From the NCBI RefSeq assembly GCF_003752155.1, contig NZ_RJVG01000013.1:31547-95546 (forward strand): 64,000 bases of DNA, written 5' to 3'. This DNA comes from Mobilisporobacter senegalensis. Its GTDB lineage: Bacteria > Bacillota > Clostridia > Lachnospirales > Lachnospiraceae. The position numbers were made by a program, and so were the translations under genes. The notes under the pieces were generated by a model. The model ran no database searches, had not been told where the DNA came from, and saw only the letters and a list, made by a program, of their open reading frames with translations. Shown here piece after piece: positions 1 to 8,541 of this stretch (position 1 is its first letter; the number at the start of each line of letters is the position of its first letter).

Positions 1-127
1 TTCGATTGTTCTTTTTTAAAAATTCACCCACTAAATCACCTCATATCCCTATATGTTTTTTGTATATGAAATTATATTCACGAGTATTATACTATAATCT
101 GACAAAAATGAAAAGCAACGGGATAAA

Positions 128-158
128 AAAACAGTGATGGGTATACCACCACTGTTTT
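128..158 (-). terminator. Terminator after the CotS-like gene
   Basis: CAGTG (132-136) pairs with CACTG (150-154), extended by TGG/CCA inside and AAA/TTT outside. On the minus strand a run of T residues follows (plus 122-130). It overlaps the stop codon of the coat-protein gene and fits an intrinsic terminator. Confidence 0.75.
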
Positions 159-1158
159 ACAATACATTGAATTTTTTTAAATGGTTTAAAAAGAGTTCCT
201 TCTGCTCAGCCTGCTCACCAATATTAATAAGCTTTTGAATATTTTTTTGAGGAACCCAGGACTTCTTTCCATTGTAATAATAATTGGTAATTTTCCAAAA
301 CTTCTCCGGATATAGAAGCAATACATATAGGACTTCTAATTCGTCTTCAGATAGGGTGATAACTTTATTATATTCTTCTATGATTTTATCCCCAAGTTCT
401 ATATTCCAATTATTTTTTTCCATTACTTTACGTAAGAAATGATATAAATCAGATATCTGGACTCCTATCGATGCTTTATCAAAATTCGTTGTTGCAGCAC
501 CATCTTGTAAGAAAATTATATTGTGATAAGTATAGTTTCCATGACAGACATGAATCAGATTATTAGCCTTTTCCAGCATTGCACCATATGCTGACTGCTT
601 CAATATATCAATAGCCTTGCATCCTTGTTCATAGAAATTATCATAAAAATTTGAAAAACACAGCTCAAATTCATTTTTAACCTTTTTGTCACGGATATAA
701 CTTCTGACTCTCTTCAACTCTCTATTATGTTTTTCAAATAATTCAAATAAATTATTATACGTATTATATTTTATCTGCTCTGTAGTTAGTAAAATACCTC
801 GCATCTTACTATGAAGCACTGCTAAATTATTGGTGGCCTTCAGAACATCTTTAAGTTCCTTAAGATTGCATTCTTCACCAATATACCAATTCTTTATCAC
901 ATACTGATTATTTCTAAAGTCTTCTGTGACAATTTCACCGTTTATATTATACATATAATTATCAACATATTGATATCCAGCATCTCTTAGGTGCTCCAAA
1001 ATTCTATTCTCAAATTCTACCCTATTTTTAGAACCCTCAAAATTTTTGCAGAGCTTAATACCATGGTTTGTTTCAAGAATAAATGCTCCTCGTGTGCGAT
1101 ATGTATTATGAATTTTTATATCGTATTGTCTAAAGATCTCCTCATATCTGTCATCCAC
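157..1158 (-). CDS. CotS-family spore coat protein (kinase-like fold)
   Basis: The protein (333 aa from the chosen start) belongs to the aminoglycoside-phosphotransferase-like CotS/YutH group that is built into spore coats. The kinase catalytic-loop equivalent reads HGNYTYHN (about residues 206-213) and the metal-loop equivalent reads NFDKAS (about 225-230). The usual HGD aspartate is Asn here, so true kinase activity is doubtful. I chose GTG at 1158 because GGGAGGG lies 6 nt upstream; a TTG five codons earlier has no ribosome site. It is a single gene with its own terminator. Family assignment rests on the overall pattern; its place in the coat is inferred. Confidence 0.72.
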   Translation of the reverse strand: MDDRYEEIFRQYDIKIHNTYRTRGAFILETNHGIKLCKNFEGSKNRVEFENRILEHLRDAGYQYVDNYMYNINGEIVTEDFRNNQYVIKNWYIGEECNLKELKDVLKATNNLAVLHSKMRGILLTTEQIKYNTYNNLFELFEKHNRELKRVRSYIRDKKVKNEFELCFSNFYDNFYEQGCKAIDILKQSAYGAMLEKANNLIHVCHGNYTYHNIIFLQDGAATTNFDKASIGVQISDLYHFLRKVMEKNNWNIELGDKIIEEYNKVITLSEDELEVLYVLLLYPEKFWKITNYYYNGKKSWVPQKNIQKLINIGEQAEQKELFLNHLKKFNVL

Positions 1159-1284
1159 AGTCAGCCCTCCCAATCAAAAATAGTTACCCATTTAAGGTGT
1201 CTACTCTTAATCTTATGAACTATCCTAGTATTTCATGACAAAGATTATATAGAAGTTTTCTTTAAAAAAGGAGTTAAATTTTGT

Positions 1285-2670
1285 CTATTTTTTTATATCT
1301 TTTGCCAGATCTAAAAGAATTATTTTCTCATTGAGAGATGGCTCTTCAATGACTTTAGAAAGAAGACTGTTTAAAGTATTACCCAGCTCAATTCCAGGTT
1401 TATACCCTATCCCAATCAAGTCGCTTCCGTCAACTGCAAGGGTTTTCAGATTAACACATTCGTCCTTTCTAAGTATCTCCTGATAAAGTTTATATGCCAT
1501 CTCTAATCTTTCCAGTTTCTCTTTATGTGTATCTGGATTTTGAGACATAATATCTGCTTTTTTCATTTCAAAATAGAGCATCATAATTTCGATGCCCATT
1601 TTATTCATCTGTTTTCTAACTCCTACCGGAGTTAATAAAAAATCGTCATCATGCCATTTGATTAATTTTGTTACTGTATCTATTGTAAAATTATCAAACT
1701 TTAGTCTTTGTAATATTTCTTTTCCAATCACAGCTCCCTTTTCAGGATGTCCATGGAAATGATCGTAACCATCTTCACTTGTACTTTTCGTAAAAGGTTT
1801 TCCTACATCGTGAAGCAGCATACACCATCTAAGAATATGAAAATATTTTTCCTTCTCACTTACCGTTAATTCCATCTCATTTTCTAATAAATTAGATTTT
1901 TGTATATATTCAACTGATTTTAGAGAATGAATGCCTACATTATAAATATGATGAAGGTTATTCTGCTTTGTTTCCATCATTTGATCAAATTCCGGCAAAA
2001 TAATATTAGTAATCCCCAAATTATATGCATCTGTTAATTTATTTGGATTGTCTGAAGTTAACAATTTATCAAGTTCAACCCGTATTCTCTCTGCACTGAT
2101 ATTTTTGAGCAAGTTTACTTTTTCCTTGATTGCTTTTTTCGTATTATCTTCAATTTTAAAGCCTAATTGAGCTGAAAAACGTACCCCTCGAAGAATACGA
2201 AGTGCATCTTCTTCAAAACGTGAATTTGCATCTCCCACACACTGGATAATACCCTCTTTAAGATCTTCCAGTCCATGAAAACAATCTATTAATCCTTCCT
2301 TCCTATTATATGCCATTGCATTAATGGTAAAATCTCTACGTTTTAGATCTTCCATTAGATTCGGAGTAAATTCAACAGACTTCGGTCTTCTATTGTCTTC
2401 ATATTCACCATCGATTCGATAGGTGGTTACTTCATACCCTTGGTCTTCCAGCATCACTGTGACAGTTCCATGTTGTATCCCTGTATCAATTGTTCTACGA
2501 AACAATTCTTTTACTTCCAGAGGCTTGGCTGAAGTTGTAATATCCCAATCCTGCGGATTTTTATCTAAAATGGCATCACGAACACAGCCACCAACAATAT
2601 ATGCTTCGTGACCATTTTCAATCAATTTATCTATAATATATTCCACATTGGATGGAACTTCTATTTTCAT
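1285..2670 (-). CDS. cca: CCA tRNA nucleotidyltransferase
   Basis: Adds or repairs the 3' CCA end of tRNAs in the cytoplasm using CTP and ATP. The N-terminus carries the class II nucleotidyltransferase signature GGCVRD (residues 27-32) followed by DWD (about 41-43), the metal-binding carboxylates. The poly(A) polymerase head region (RRDFTINAMAYN, RILRGVRF) follows, then an HD-domain segment (LLHDVGKP and later KWHDDD). At 461 aa it has the usual length for the HD-containing bacterial form. The ATG is preceded by an AGGCGGTG site. It lies 69 nt downstream of proS on the same strand, so the two tRNA genes may share transcripts, although a hairpin separates them. Confidence 0.95.
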   Translation of the reverse strand: MKIEVPSNVEYIIDKLIENGHEAYIVGGCVRDAILDKNPQDWDITTSAKPLEVKELFRRTIDTGIQHGTVTVMLEDQGYEVTTYRIDGEYEDNRRPKSVEFTPNLMEDLKRRDFTINAMAYNRKEGLIDCFHGLEDLKEGIIQCVGDANSRFEEDALRILRGVRFSAQLGFKIEDNTKKAIKEKVNLLKNISAERIRVELDKLLTSDNPNKLTDAYNLGITNIILPEFDQMMETKQNNLHHIYNVGIHSLKSVEYIQKSNLLENEMELTVSEKEKYFHILRWCMLLHDVGKPFTKSTSEDGYDHFHGHPEKGAVIGKEILQRLKFDNFTIDTVTKLIKWHDDDFLLTPVGVRKQMNKMGIEIMMLYFEMKKADIMSQNPDTHKEKLERLEMAYKLYQEILRKDECVNLKTLAVDGSDLIGIGYKPGIELGNTLNSLLSKVIEEPSLNEKIILLDLAKDIKK

Positions 2671-2693
2671 TCTTTCACCGCCTATAAGAATGG

Positions 2694-2722
2694 GGCTGTC
2701 ACGATTTTTTATTGTGACAGCC
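2694..2722. terminator. Hairpin between proS and cca
   Basis: A perfect 9-bp stem (GGCTGTCAC at 2694-2702 with GTGACAGCC at 2714-2722) encloses an AT-rich loop. No clear U-run follows on the minus strand, so it may be a weak terminator or an RNA-processing/stability hairpin in a proS-cca transcript. Confidence 0.5.
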
Positions 2723-2739
2723 TTAATTCTGACATACTT

Positions 2740-4173
2740 TTAATAAGCTTTCCCCCAGTAAACCATTGATTTGGCTGGTTTTCCGCAACAAACACAGGTA
2801 TCTGCAATATGCTCCTGTTCAAATGGCATACAACGGGAAGTTGCACCTGTTTTTTCCTTAATTTCATCTTCACAAGCTCTATCGCCACACCACATAGCTT
2901 TTACAAATCCAGGCTCACTTGTAATTTTATCTGCAAATGCAGTAAAATTTGTTGCTGCAGATGTATGTTCATCCCGATGTTTTCTGGCACGTTCTAACAT
3001 CTCTAATTGCATTGTTTCAAGGATTTCTCCTACTCTCACTTGAATTTCATCTAAGGAAACTATAATTTTTTCTCTCGTATCACGGCGAACAATTACTGCC
3101 TGATTCGCTTCAATATCCTTTGGTCCGATTTCAATACGTAATGGAATACCTCTCATCTCTTGTTCACTGAATTTCCATCCAGGGCTTTTATCAGAATCGT
3201 CCACTTTCACTCTGTAAGCACCCAATTTAGAACTTAATTCAGCTGCTTTTTCCAGGACTCCTTCTTTGTGCTGTGCAATTGGAATTATCATTACCTGTGT
3301 CGGTGCAATTCGAGGTGGTAACACAAGACCACTATCATCACCATGCACCATAATAACAGCACCTATAATTCGAGTAGACATACCCCATGATGTTTGGTGT
3401 GCATATTGAAGTTTATTCTCTTTATCTGTATATTGAATACCAAAAGCCTGTGCAAATCCATCTCCGAAATTATGGCTTGTGCCTGATTGAAGCGCTTTTC
3501 CGTCATGCATTAATGCTTCAATCGTATATGTGGAATGAGCTCCTGCAAATTTTTCTTTATCCGTTTTGCGTCCCTTGATCATAGGAATTGCTAAAACTTG
3601 TTCACAGAAATCTGCATAAACATTAAGCATCTGAATTGTTCTTTCTTCTGCTTCATCTGCTGTTGCATGTACAGTATGACCTTCCTGCCATAAAAATTCC
3701 ATAGAACGCAAGAATGGTCGTGTGGTTTTTTCCCAACGTACGACAGAGCACCATTGGTTATATAGTTTAGGGAGATCTCGGTAAGACTGTACTATATTAG
3801 AATAAAGATCACAGAACAAAGTTTCTGAAGTAGGTCTTACACATAATCTTTCTTGTAAAGGTTCTAATCCACCATGAGTAACCCAGGCAACTTCTGGGGC
3901 AAATCCTTCTACATGGTCTTTTTCTTTTTGAAGAAGGCTCTCTGGAATAAACATAGGCATATATACATTTTCTACACCGGTTTCTTTAAATCTTCTATCT
4001 AATTCTTTCTGTATATTTTCCCAGATAGCATATCCATTCGGTCTTAGTATCATACAGCCTCTGACACTTGAATAGTCAATCAATTCTGCCTTTTTAACAA
4101 CGTCAGTATACCATTGTGCAAAATCTTCTTCCATGGAAGTAATTGCTTCCACTAATTTCTTGTCTTTCGCCAT
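2740..4173 (-). CDS. proS: Prolyl-tRNA synthetase, short (type 3) form
   Basis: Charges tRNA-Pro with proline. At 477 aa it is the compact ProS without the editing insertion, related to the archaeal/eukaryotic type and common in Clostridia. Class II synthetase features are visible: [18 protein letters not shown] (motif 1 area), CVRPTSETL and [22 protein letters not shown] (motif 2 area), and a C-terminal zinc-type cluster ending with [18 protein letters not shown]. The ATG follows AAAGGAG. The upstream leader is a T-box with a proline specifier, so expression should rise when uncharged tRNA-Pro accumulates. Confidence 0.96.
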   Translation of the reverse strand: MAKDKKLVEAITSMEEDFAQWYTDVVKKAELIDYSSVRGCMILRPNGYAIWENIQKELDRRFKETGVENVYMPMFIPESLLQKEKDHVEGFAPEVAWVTHGGLEPLQERLCVRPTSETLFCDLYSNIVQSYRDLPKLYNQWCSVVRWEKTTRPFLRSMEFLWQEGHTVHATADEAEERTIQMLNVYADFCEQVLAIPMIKGRKTDKEKFAGAHSTYTIEALMHDGKALQSGTSHNFGDGFAQAFGIQYTDKENKLQYAHQTSWGMSTRIIGAVIMVHGDDSGLVLPPRIAPTQVMIIPIAQHKEGVLEKAAELSSKLGAYRVKVDDSDKSPGWKFSEQEMRGIPLRIEIGPKDIEANQAVIVRRDTREKIIVSLDEIQVRVGEILETMQLEMLERARKHRDEHTSAATNFTAFADKITSEPGFVKAMWCGDRACEDEIKEKTGATSRCMPFEQEHIADTCVCCGKPAKSMVYWGKAY

Positions 4174-4281
4174 AATATATTCTCCTTTTTATTAAATGTA
4201 TTCTTGAGATGCAAGTTCGTTTATTATATTATTTTTGATACAACTGAACGATTCCGAATATCAATACATTCATTATTACAT

Positions 4282-4545
4282 AAAAAAAAGCCCTCGCATC
4301 CCCAAGGGACCGAAAGACTTCGGCGGTACCACCCTAATTAGTAATAAGTTTACTCATCTTATCACTCTCTTTACTATCTATTAACGCTAGAATCACGCTG
4401 CATTTTCATACAGAACTCCAAGGTAGGTTCTATGGTCCATACGTGAATATTCACTCACATCATAAGAATCTTGCACCAATCAATTCTCTCTCTGGGATGA
4501 ATGAAACATATACTATTCCTCTTCATAGTTTTTTAATATATTTTG
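4282..4545 (-). promoter_or_regulatory. T-box riboswitch, proline specifier
   Basis: Read on the minus strand, this leader has the conserved T-box sequence (AGGGTGGTACCGC, complement of about 4322-4337), the stem I apical elements AGAGAG and GGTGCAAG, and a specifier loop GAACCTACC. The specifier triplet CCU (complement of 4425-4427) is a proline codon, matching the downstream proS. A final hairpin (CCCTTG/CGAGGG, 4291-4308) followed by eight U residues is the terminator; the T-box bulge would support antitermination when uncharged tRNA-Pro binds. The family mechanism is established; the fold here was read by eye. Confidence 0.95.
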
Positions 4546-4574
4546 ATTCTATGCCAGACATATGAATTTGTCAA
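4546..4574 (-). promoter_or_regulatory. Sigma-A promoter for the proS T-box transcript
   Basis: A TTGACA box (complement of 4569-4574) and a TAGAAT box (complement of 4546-4551) are separated by 17 nt. Transcription would start near 4539, just before T-box stem I. Confidence 0.8.
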
Positions 4575-4635
4575 GGGATATGTTATTGAAAACACATTAT
4601 ATTTAACTCACCTTGCTCCTTAATATAAATAAGAA

Positions 4636-4664
4636 TTGACTTTGCCTGGGCGCATATGTATAAT
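4636..4664 (+). promoter_or_regulatory. Promoter of the rsgA leader
   Basis: TTGACT (4636-4641), a 17-nt spacer and a consensus TATAAT (4659-4664). The inferred start near 4671 leaves a leader of about 200 nt before rsgA. Confidence 0.85.
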
Positions 4665-4698
4665 TAAAAAATGATTTACCCGAAAGGAGAGATGTATT

Positions 4699-4731
4699 AT
4701 GTCAAATTTATATAAGGTGGTTCTTAACTAA
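4699..4731 (+). CDS. 10-residue leader peptide of the rsgA attenuator
   Basis: ATG at 4699 follows AGGAG (4685-4689) at 9-nt spacing and encodes MSNLYKVVLN before a TAA. A second ATG at 4692 is too close to the ribosome site and gives a 7-codon ORF in another frame. Its position between a consensus promoter and a terminator, with its ribosome site in a long-range pairing, argues for a regulatory leader peptide. I do not recognise the peptide from a described leader. Confidence 0.6.
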   Translation: MSNLYKVVLN

Positions 4732-4798
4732 ATAATAGCGGAATCATTTATTTATTTTCCGCATCATTGACCTTTCGTGATTTATAATATTTTATTGT

Positions 4799-4824
4799 AA
4801 CACGTTTTAAGGCGTGTTTTTTTT
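4799..4824 (+). terminator. Attenuator terminator upstream of rsgA
   Basis: AACACG (4799-4804) pairs with CGTGTT (4813-4818) across the loop TTTTAAGG and is followed by T residues to 4824. It lies between the leader ORF and rsgA, so it must be passed for rsgA to be transcribed. Confidence 0.75.
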
Positions 4825-4868
4825 ATACTTATTTTTCACGATCAGGCATTTAACTTTCGGAGGTAATA

Positions 4869-5864
4869 ATGAATTTAAAAAATTGTGGCTTTGACAATTA
4901 TTATCAGCAGCAAATAACCAGGGAAGATATCCGTATAGGATTAGTTCCTGGAAGAATCATTGAATCCCATAGGGAATTATATCGCATCATAACTGATGAA
5001 GGAGAAACAACTGCCCGTTTAAAAGGATCCTACTTCTATTCCGGTGAGAAATCAATCCTTTACCCTACAGTTGGTGATTATGTATTAGTGAAATCCAATA
5101 CTCTTGGTGATGATATTATTTATTCTGTATTGGCAAGAAAGACGTTCTTTTCAAGGCTAAATCCAACACCTGGTATAGGAGAACAGATCGTTGCAGCTAA
5201 TTTTGATTATGTATTTATAATGACTTCCTTAAACTATGATTTTAATATAAGAAGGCTGGAAAGATATCTTGCTGCTGCCTGGCAAAGTGGTGGCAGCCCA
5301 GTGATTATATTAACAAAGGCCGATTTAGTCCATGATTATAACTCACAGATTGCAGAAGTTTTAGAAATAGCCCCAGGGGTTCCTGTGATTCCAATTAGCT
5401 CGCATACCGGTTATGGTTTAGAAGAATTAAATAAGTATTTACAGCCCTCCAAAACTATTGTCTTTTTAGGTTCTTCTGGAATAGGAAAATCTTCTTTAGT
5501 GAATGCCCTGACAAATGATTTGATCATGCCTGTAAAAGAAATTCGAAAAGAGGATAGTCGTGGCCGCCATACTACTACTCACAGACAAATGATCCGGCTG
5601 AAAAACGATGTTTTTATTATTGATACACCGGGAATGAGAGAGCTTGGAATGTGGGATGTTACATCAGGAATACAGGAAGCTTTTGCAGATATAGAGAATT
5701 TGGCAGAGCAATGTAAGTTCACCAATTGCAGTCATCAAAAGGAACCCGGTTGCGCAATACAAGAAGCTCTTACAAATGGTAATTTAGACATAAAGCGGTG
5801 GAAAAGTTATTGTAAACTAAAAAAAGAAACTCAATATAAAAAAAGAAAACAACTTCACAAATAA
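4869..5864 (+). CDS. rsgA: Ribosome small-subunit-dependent GTPase A
   Basis: A circularly permuted GTPase acting in late 30S maturation. An N-terminal OB-like region (about residues 20-95) is followed by the permuted G motifs: LTKADL (G4, 148-153), GSSGIGKSS (G1, 201-209), the RHTTTHR switch region (233-239) and DTPGM (G3, 252-256). The C-terminal zinc ligands are C282, C287, H289 and C295. At 331 aa it is longer than the roughly 290-residue Bacillus type. The start follows CGGAGG. It is monocistronic, between the attenuator and a bidirectional terminator. The attenuator suggests induction by translational stress, and it may be a second, stress-linked paralogue rather than the housekeeping copy. 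Confidence 0.93.
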   Translation: MNLKNCGFDNYYQQQITREDIRIGLVPGRIIESHRELYRIITDEGETTARLKGSYFYSGEKSILYPTVGDYVLVKSNTLGDDIIYSVLARKTFFSRLNPTPGIGEQIVAANFDYVFIMTSLNYDFNIRRLERYLAAAWQSGGSPVIILTKADLVHDYNSQIAEVLEIAPGVPVIPISSHTGYGLEELNKYLQPSKTIVFLGSSGIGKSSLVNALTNDLIMPVKEIRKEDSRGRHTTTHRQMIRLKNDVFIIDTPGMRELGMWDVTSGIQEAFADIENLAEQCKFTNCSHQKEPGCAIQEALTNGNLDIKRWKSYCKLKKETQYKKRKQLHK

Positions 5865-5875
5865 TCATTCATGAA

Positions 5876-5922
5876 AGGGCTTTCGTTGAGTATATCAATT
5901 TACTGAATTTTACGAAAGCCCT
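5876..5922. terminator. Bidirectional terminator, rsgA / AI-2E permease
   Basis: An 11-bp perfect stem (AGGGCTTTCGT at 5876-5886 with ACGAAAGCCCT at 5912-5922) lies between two convergent genes and can serve both. Confidence 0.75.
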
Positions 5923-5933
5923 ATTATACATAC

Positions 5934-7013
5934 CTACGAACCATTTATTACTTCTATGATTGCACGTATAGTCACTAATGAAAGTGGTCCAAGGATAAAA
6001 CCCATTATTCCAAACAACTGAATTCCTACATAAATTGCCATAATAGTAAATATAGGATGGATTCCAATTTTGTCTCCAATCAATCTGGGTTCAAGTATTT
6101 GACGTACCAGTTGGCAAAGAAAATATATGCTCATCAGTATGGCGGCATCAAAAATATCTTTTGAAAATAAGGAAATGATTGCCCAGGGTATTAAAATTAT
6201 ACCACTTCCTAATACAGGGAAAGCATCAATAATTGCAATCACAATTCCGATCAATAATGCATATCTGTTCTTTAATACAAGCAATCCTCCTACATTAATA
6301 GCCGCTACAATTGACATAATAATCAATTGAGCCCTAAAATAGGCAACTCCGGCGCTAAAAATCTTCTGTTTAATTGCCCTGATATCCTCATAAATTAATA
6401 ATTTACTATAACTTTTCTTTATTGCATCTGCATCGTGAATCATAAGAAGGGTAGCTGCTATCAAAAAAATGATCGATCCAGTCAATCCTATTATTTTAAT
6501 CACAATAAATAATGTATGTTGTGATATGGATGGCAAAATATTTCTTTGAATCGTAGCAAATACTGTATTTATATTGTCATCAAAAAAACCTCTTGTCTGT
6601 CCATCTATCAAACCAAACATACCATCGCAACGAACGCAGATAGAATCTACAATGTTCATGATAGAAGCCTGATATACCGGTAGATTTGTTAAAAGCGTTA
6701 CTATCTGATTTATTAAATTTTTTAATAAAATAAACAGGGAACACCCTAAGAACAGAAGAAGTAATATTAACAAGGTACCTCCTGTTATTGTTTTAGGAAT
6801 TTTTAATTTTCTTTCAAAAATACGTGTAAGCGGCAATAAAGCTGCTGCAATAAGATATGCAAATAAAAAAGGAACAACAAGAGGCATTACGCATTTCATT
6901 AATAAATACACTCCTAGTGTTGTCCCAAGTAAGGTGAGAATATATTTCTTCTTATTTATACCTTTCCCATCCTTGCTTTGATTATTTTGTAAATCATTTT
7001 CATATGTTTTCAA
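5934..7013 (-). CDS. AI-2E family membrane permease (YtvI-like)
   Basis: A polytopic membrane protein of the AI-2E/PerM/YtvI family. In Clostridia and bacilli many members are sporulation membrane proteins of unknown substrate. After a charged N-terminus there are about seven or eight hydrophobic segments, including LGTTLGVYLLMKCVMPLVVP and the conserved C-terminal region around VLGSGIILIPWAI and FILGPLSLV. I prefer the TTG at 7013 because GGGGTGAT precedes it; a GTG seven codons upstream (7034) has no ribosome site. It converges on rsgA. The substrate cannot be read from the sequence. Confidence 0.8.
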   Translation of the reverse strand: MKTYENDLQNNQSKDGKGINKKKYILTLLGTTLGVYLLMKCVMPLVVPFLFAYLIAAALLPLTRIFERKLKIPKTITGGTLLILLLLFLGCSLFILLKNLINQIVTLLTNLPVYQASIMNIVDSICVRCDGMFGLIDGQTRGFFDDNINTVFATIQRNILPSISQHTLFIVIKIIGLTGSIIFLIAATLLMIHDADAIKKSYSKLLIYEDIRAIKQKIFSAGVAYFRAQLIIMSIVAAINVGGLLVLKNRYALLIGIVIAIIDAFPVLGSGIILIPWAIISLFSKDIFDAAILMSIYFLCQLVRQILEPRLIGDKIGIHPIFTIMAIYVGIQLFGIMGFILGPLSLVTIRAIIEVINGS

Positions 7014-7097
7014 ACAATCACCCCAAACAATCACTATACTATAATGATGTTATTGTCCGCAGGTTATTTGTTTATATTCTACTTTTCTTAAGGTAAA

Positions 7098-7829
7098 TTA
7101 TGCGTGGGTTTCTAAAATTTTAAAGTTTATAAATGGTTTGGCTTTAGGTCTGATTTCAAATTTCATCTTCTCTTTTGATTTAGGATGAGAGAACTCTAAT
7201 TGGTATGCAAACAGAGCAATATCTGTCCATTTCCTGGTATTATTTAAAACATCTGAAAATGCAGGATTATATTTTGTATCTCCCCACAAAGGATTTCCAT
7301 GTGCAGACATTTGCAATCTTATTTGATGGTGTCTGCCTGTTAGAAGTTCAATTTCTATTAATGATAATTTTGTGTCTTCATCAATCTCTTCCTTTATTAC
7401 ATCTAAAACTTTATAATAAAGTTCTGCCTTTTTTCCATTTTTATCTGTCTGACTTGTTATCTTAGATAAATTTGTACGTCCGTCTTTTGCAATATAATCT
7501 GTTAATAATCTCTTTTTATTATCTAACTCATTTGACATATCACTTGTGGATACCGCTAAATATTTCTTAGTAATCTTTTTAAGGCGTATCTGCTCGCTTA
7601 AAGTCTTTGCCATATGAGGTGTTTTTGCAAATACCATAATTCCGCCGACTGGACGATCCAGTCGATGAATCAATCCAATATAAGGGGGATTTCCACCTTT
7701 TTCAAAAATATAATTTTTCAAATAATTTACCATATCAAAATCAGAAGATTTGTCACTTTGAGCAGGCATACCTGGTGGCTTTTCGCAAACAATAATTTCA
7801 TTATCTTCATACAATATATTTATATTCAT
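7098..7829 (-). CDS. RluA-family RNA pseudouridine synthase
   Basis: Converts uridine to pseudouridine in rRNA or tRNA. The catalytic motif HRLDRPVGG is present with the Asp at residue 58; TGRHHQIRLQMSAHGNPLWGD is the other signature block. At 243 aa it lacks the N-terminal S4 domain of RluC/RluD, so the target may be a single site. It starts 22 nt after the response-regulator gene and is probably the last gene of the histidine kinase-regulator operon. Confidence 0.9.
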   Translation of the reverse strand: MNINILYEDNEIIVCEKPPGMPAQSDKSSDFDMVNYLKNYIFEKGGNPPYIGLIHRLDRPVGGIMVFAKTPHMAKTLSEQIRLKKITKKYLAVSTSDMSNELDNKKRLLTDYIAKDGRTNLSKITSQTDKNGKKAELYYKVLDVIKEEIDEDTKLSLIEIELLTGRHHQIRLQMSAHGNPLWGDTKYNPAFSDVLNNTRKWTDIALFAYQLEFSHPKSKEKMKFEIRPKAKPFINFKILETHA

Positions 7830-7851
7830 AAGGTTTCCTTTTCACAAATCA

Positions 7852-8541
7852 TTACATTTTAAAGCGGTATCCAACTCCCCAGATAGTTTCAATGTATTGA
7901 GGTTTTGAAGTATTAAATTCAATTTTCTCACGAATCTTTTTTATATGAACCGTAACGGTCGCTATATCACCAATGGATTCCATGTCCCAAATTTCTTGAA
8001 ATAATTCTTCCTTGGTATATACATGGTTTGGGTTCTGTGCCAAGAAAGTTAACAGATCAAATTCCTTAGTTGTAAATATCTTCTCTTCTCCATTTATATA
8101 AACTCTTCTTGCGGTTTTATCAATTTTTATTCCACGGATTTCAATGATCTCGTTTTCTTTCGTTCCTGTTCCGATCAATCTTTCATATCTTGCCAGATGA
8201 GCTTTAACACGAGCAACAAGTTCACTTGGACTAAATGGTTTTGTTATATAATCATCTGCCCCAAGGCCAAGTCCCCGTATTTTGTCTATATCATCTTTTT
8301 TGGCTGAAACCATGATAATTGGAACATTCTTTACCTCTCTTATCTTTTTACATATTTCAAAACCATCTACATTTGGAAGCATCAAATCTAATATTATTAA
8401 ATTATAATCTTCCTCCAAAGCTTTTTTGACCCCTATATCTCCAGAAGTCTCAATTGCTACTTCAAAACCACTTAATTCCAAATAATCTTTTTCAAGTTCG
8501 GCAATGGCTACTTCGTCTTCAACAATTAGTATTTTATTCAT
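7852..8541 (-). CDS. OmpR-family response regulator
   Basis: A cytoplasmic transcription factor with an N-terminal receiver (acidic pair E8/D9, phosphoacceptor D52 in LDLMLP, K101 in TKPFSP) and a C-terminal winged-helix DNA-binding domain (FTTKEFDLLTFLAQNPNHV through TVTVHIKKIREKIE). At 229 aa it is standard in length. Its start overlaps the end of the kinase gene by 8 nt, so the two are translationally coupled and form one two-component system. Targets are not evident, and neither an autoregulatory site nor a substrate clue was found nearby. Confidence 0.93.
   Translation of the reverse strand: MNKILIVEDEVAIAELEKDYLELSGFEVAIETSGDIGVKKALEEDYNLIILDLMLPNVDGFEICKKIREVKNVPIIMVSAKKDDIDKIRGLGLGADDYITKPFSPSELVARVKAHLARYERLIGTGTKENEIIEIRGIKIDKTARRVYINGEEKIFTTKEFDLLTFLAQNPNHVYTKEELFQEIWDMESIGDIATVTVHIKKIREKIEFNTSKPQYIETIWGVGYRFKM

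Larger units (their letters stand above)
4671..4824 (+). promoter_or_regulatory. Leader-peptide transcription attenuator for rsgA
   Basis: The leader holds a strong ribosome site and a short ORF, then mutually exclusive pairings. CGAAAGG (4681-4687, overlapping the leader Shine-Dalgarno) is fully complementary to CCTTTCG (4771-4777). CCTT (4771-4774) and CGTG (4776-4779) can instead pair with AAGG (4809-4812) and CACG (4801-4804), which would disrupt the terminator AACACG/CGTGTT (4799-4818) and its U-run (4817-4824). A further hairpin GCGGAA/TTCCGC spans 4738-4762. Inference: a ribosome held on the leader start frees CCTTTCG and allows readthrough into rsgA. Confidence 0.7.

Noticed and set aside
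4692..4715. Alternative leader ORF from ATG 4692
   Set aside because: Only 2 nt from the ribosome site, so initiation there is unlikely; the ATG at 4699 is correctly spaced.
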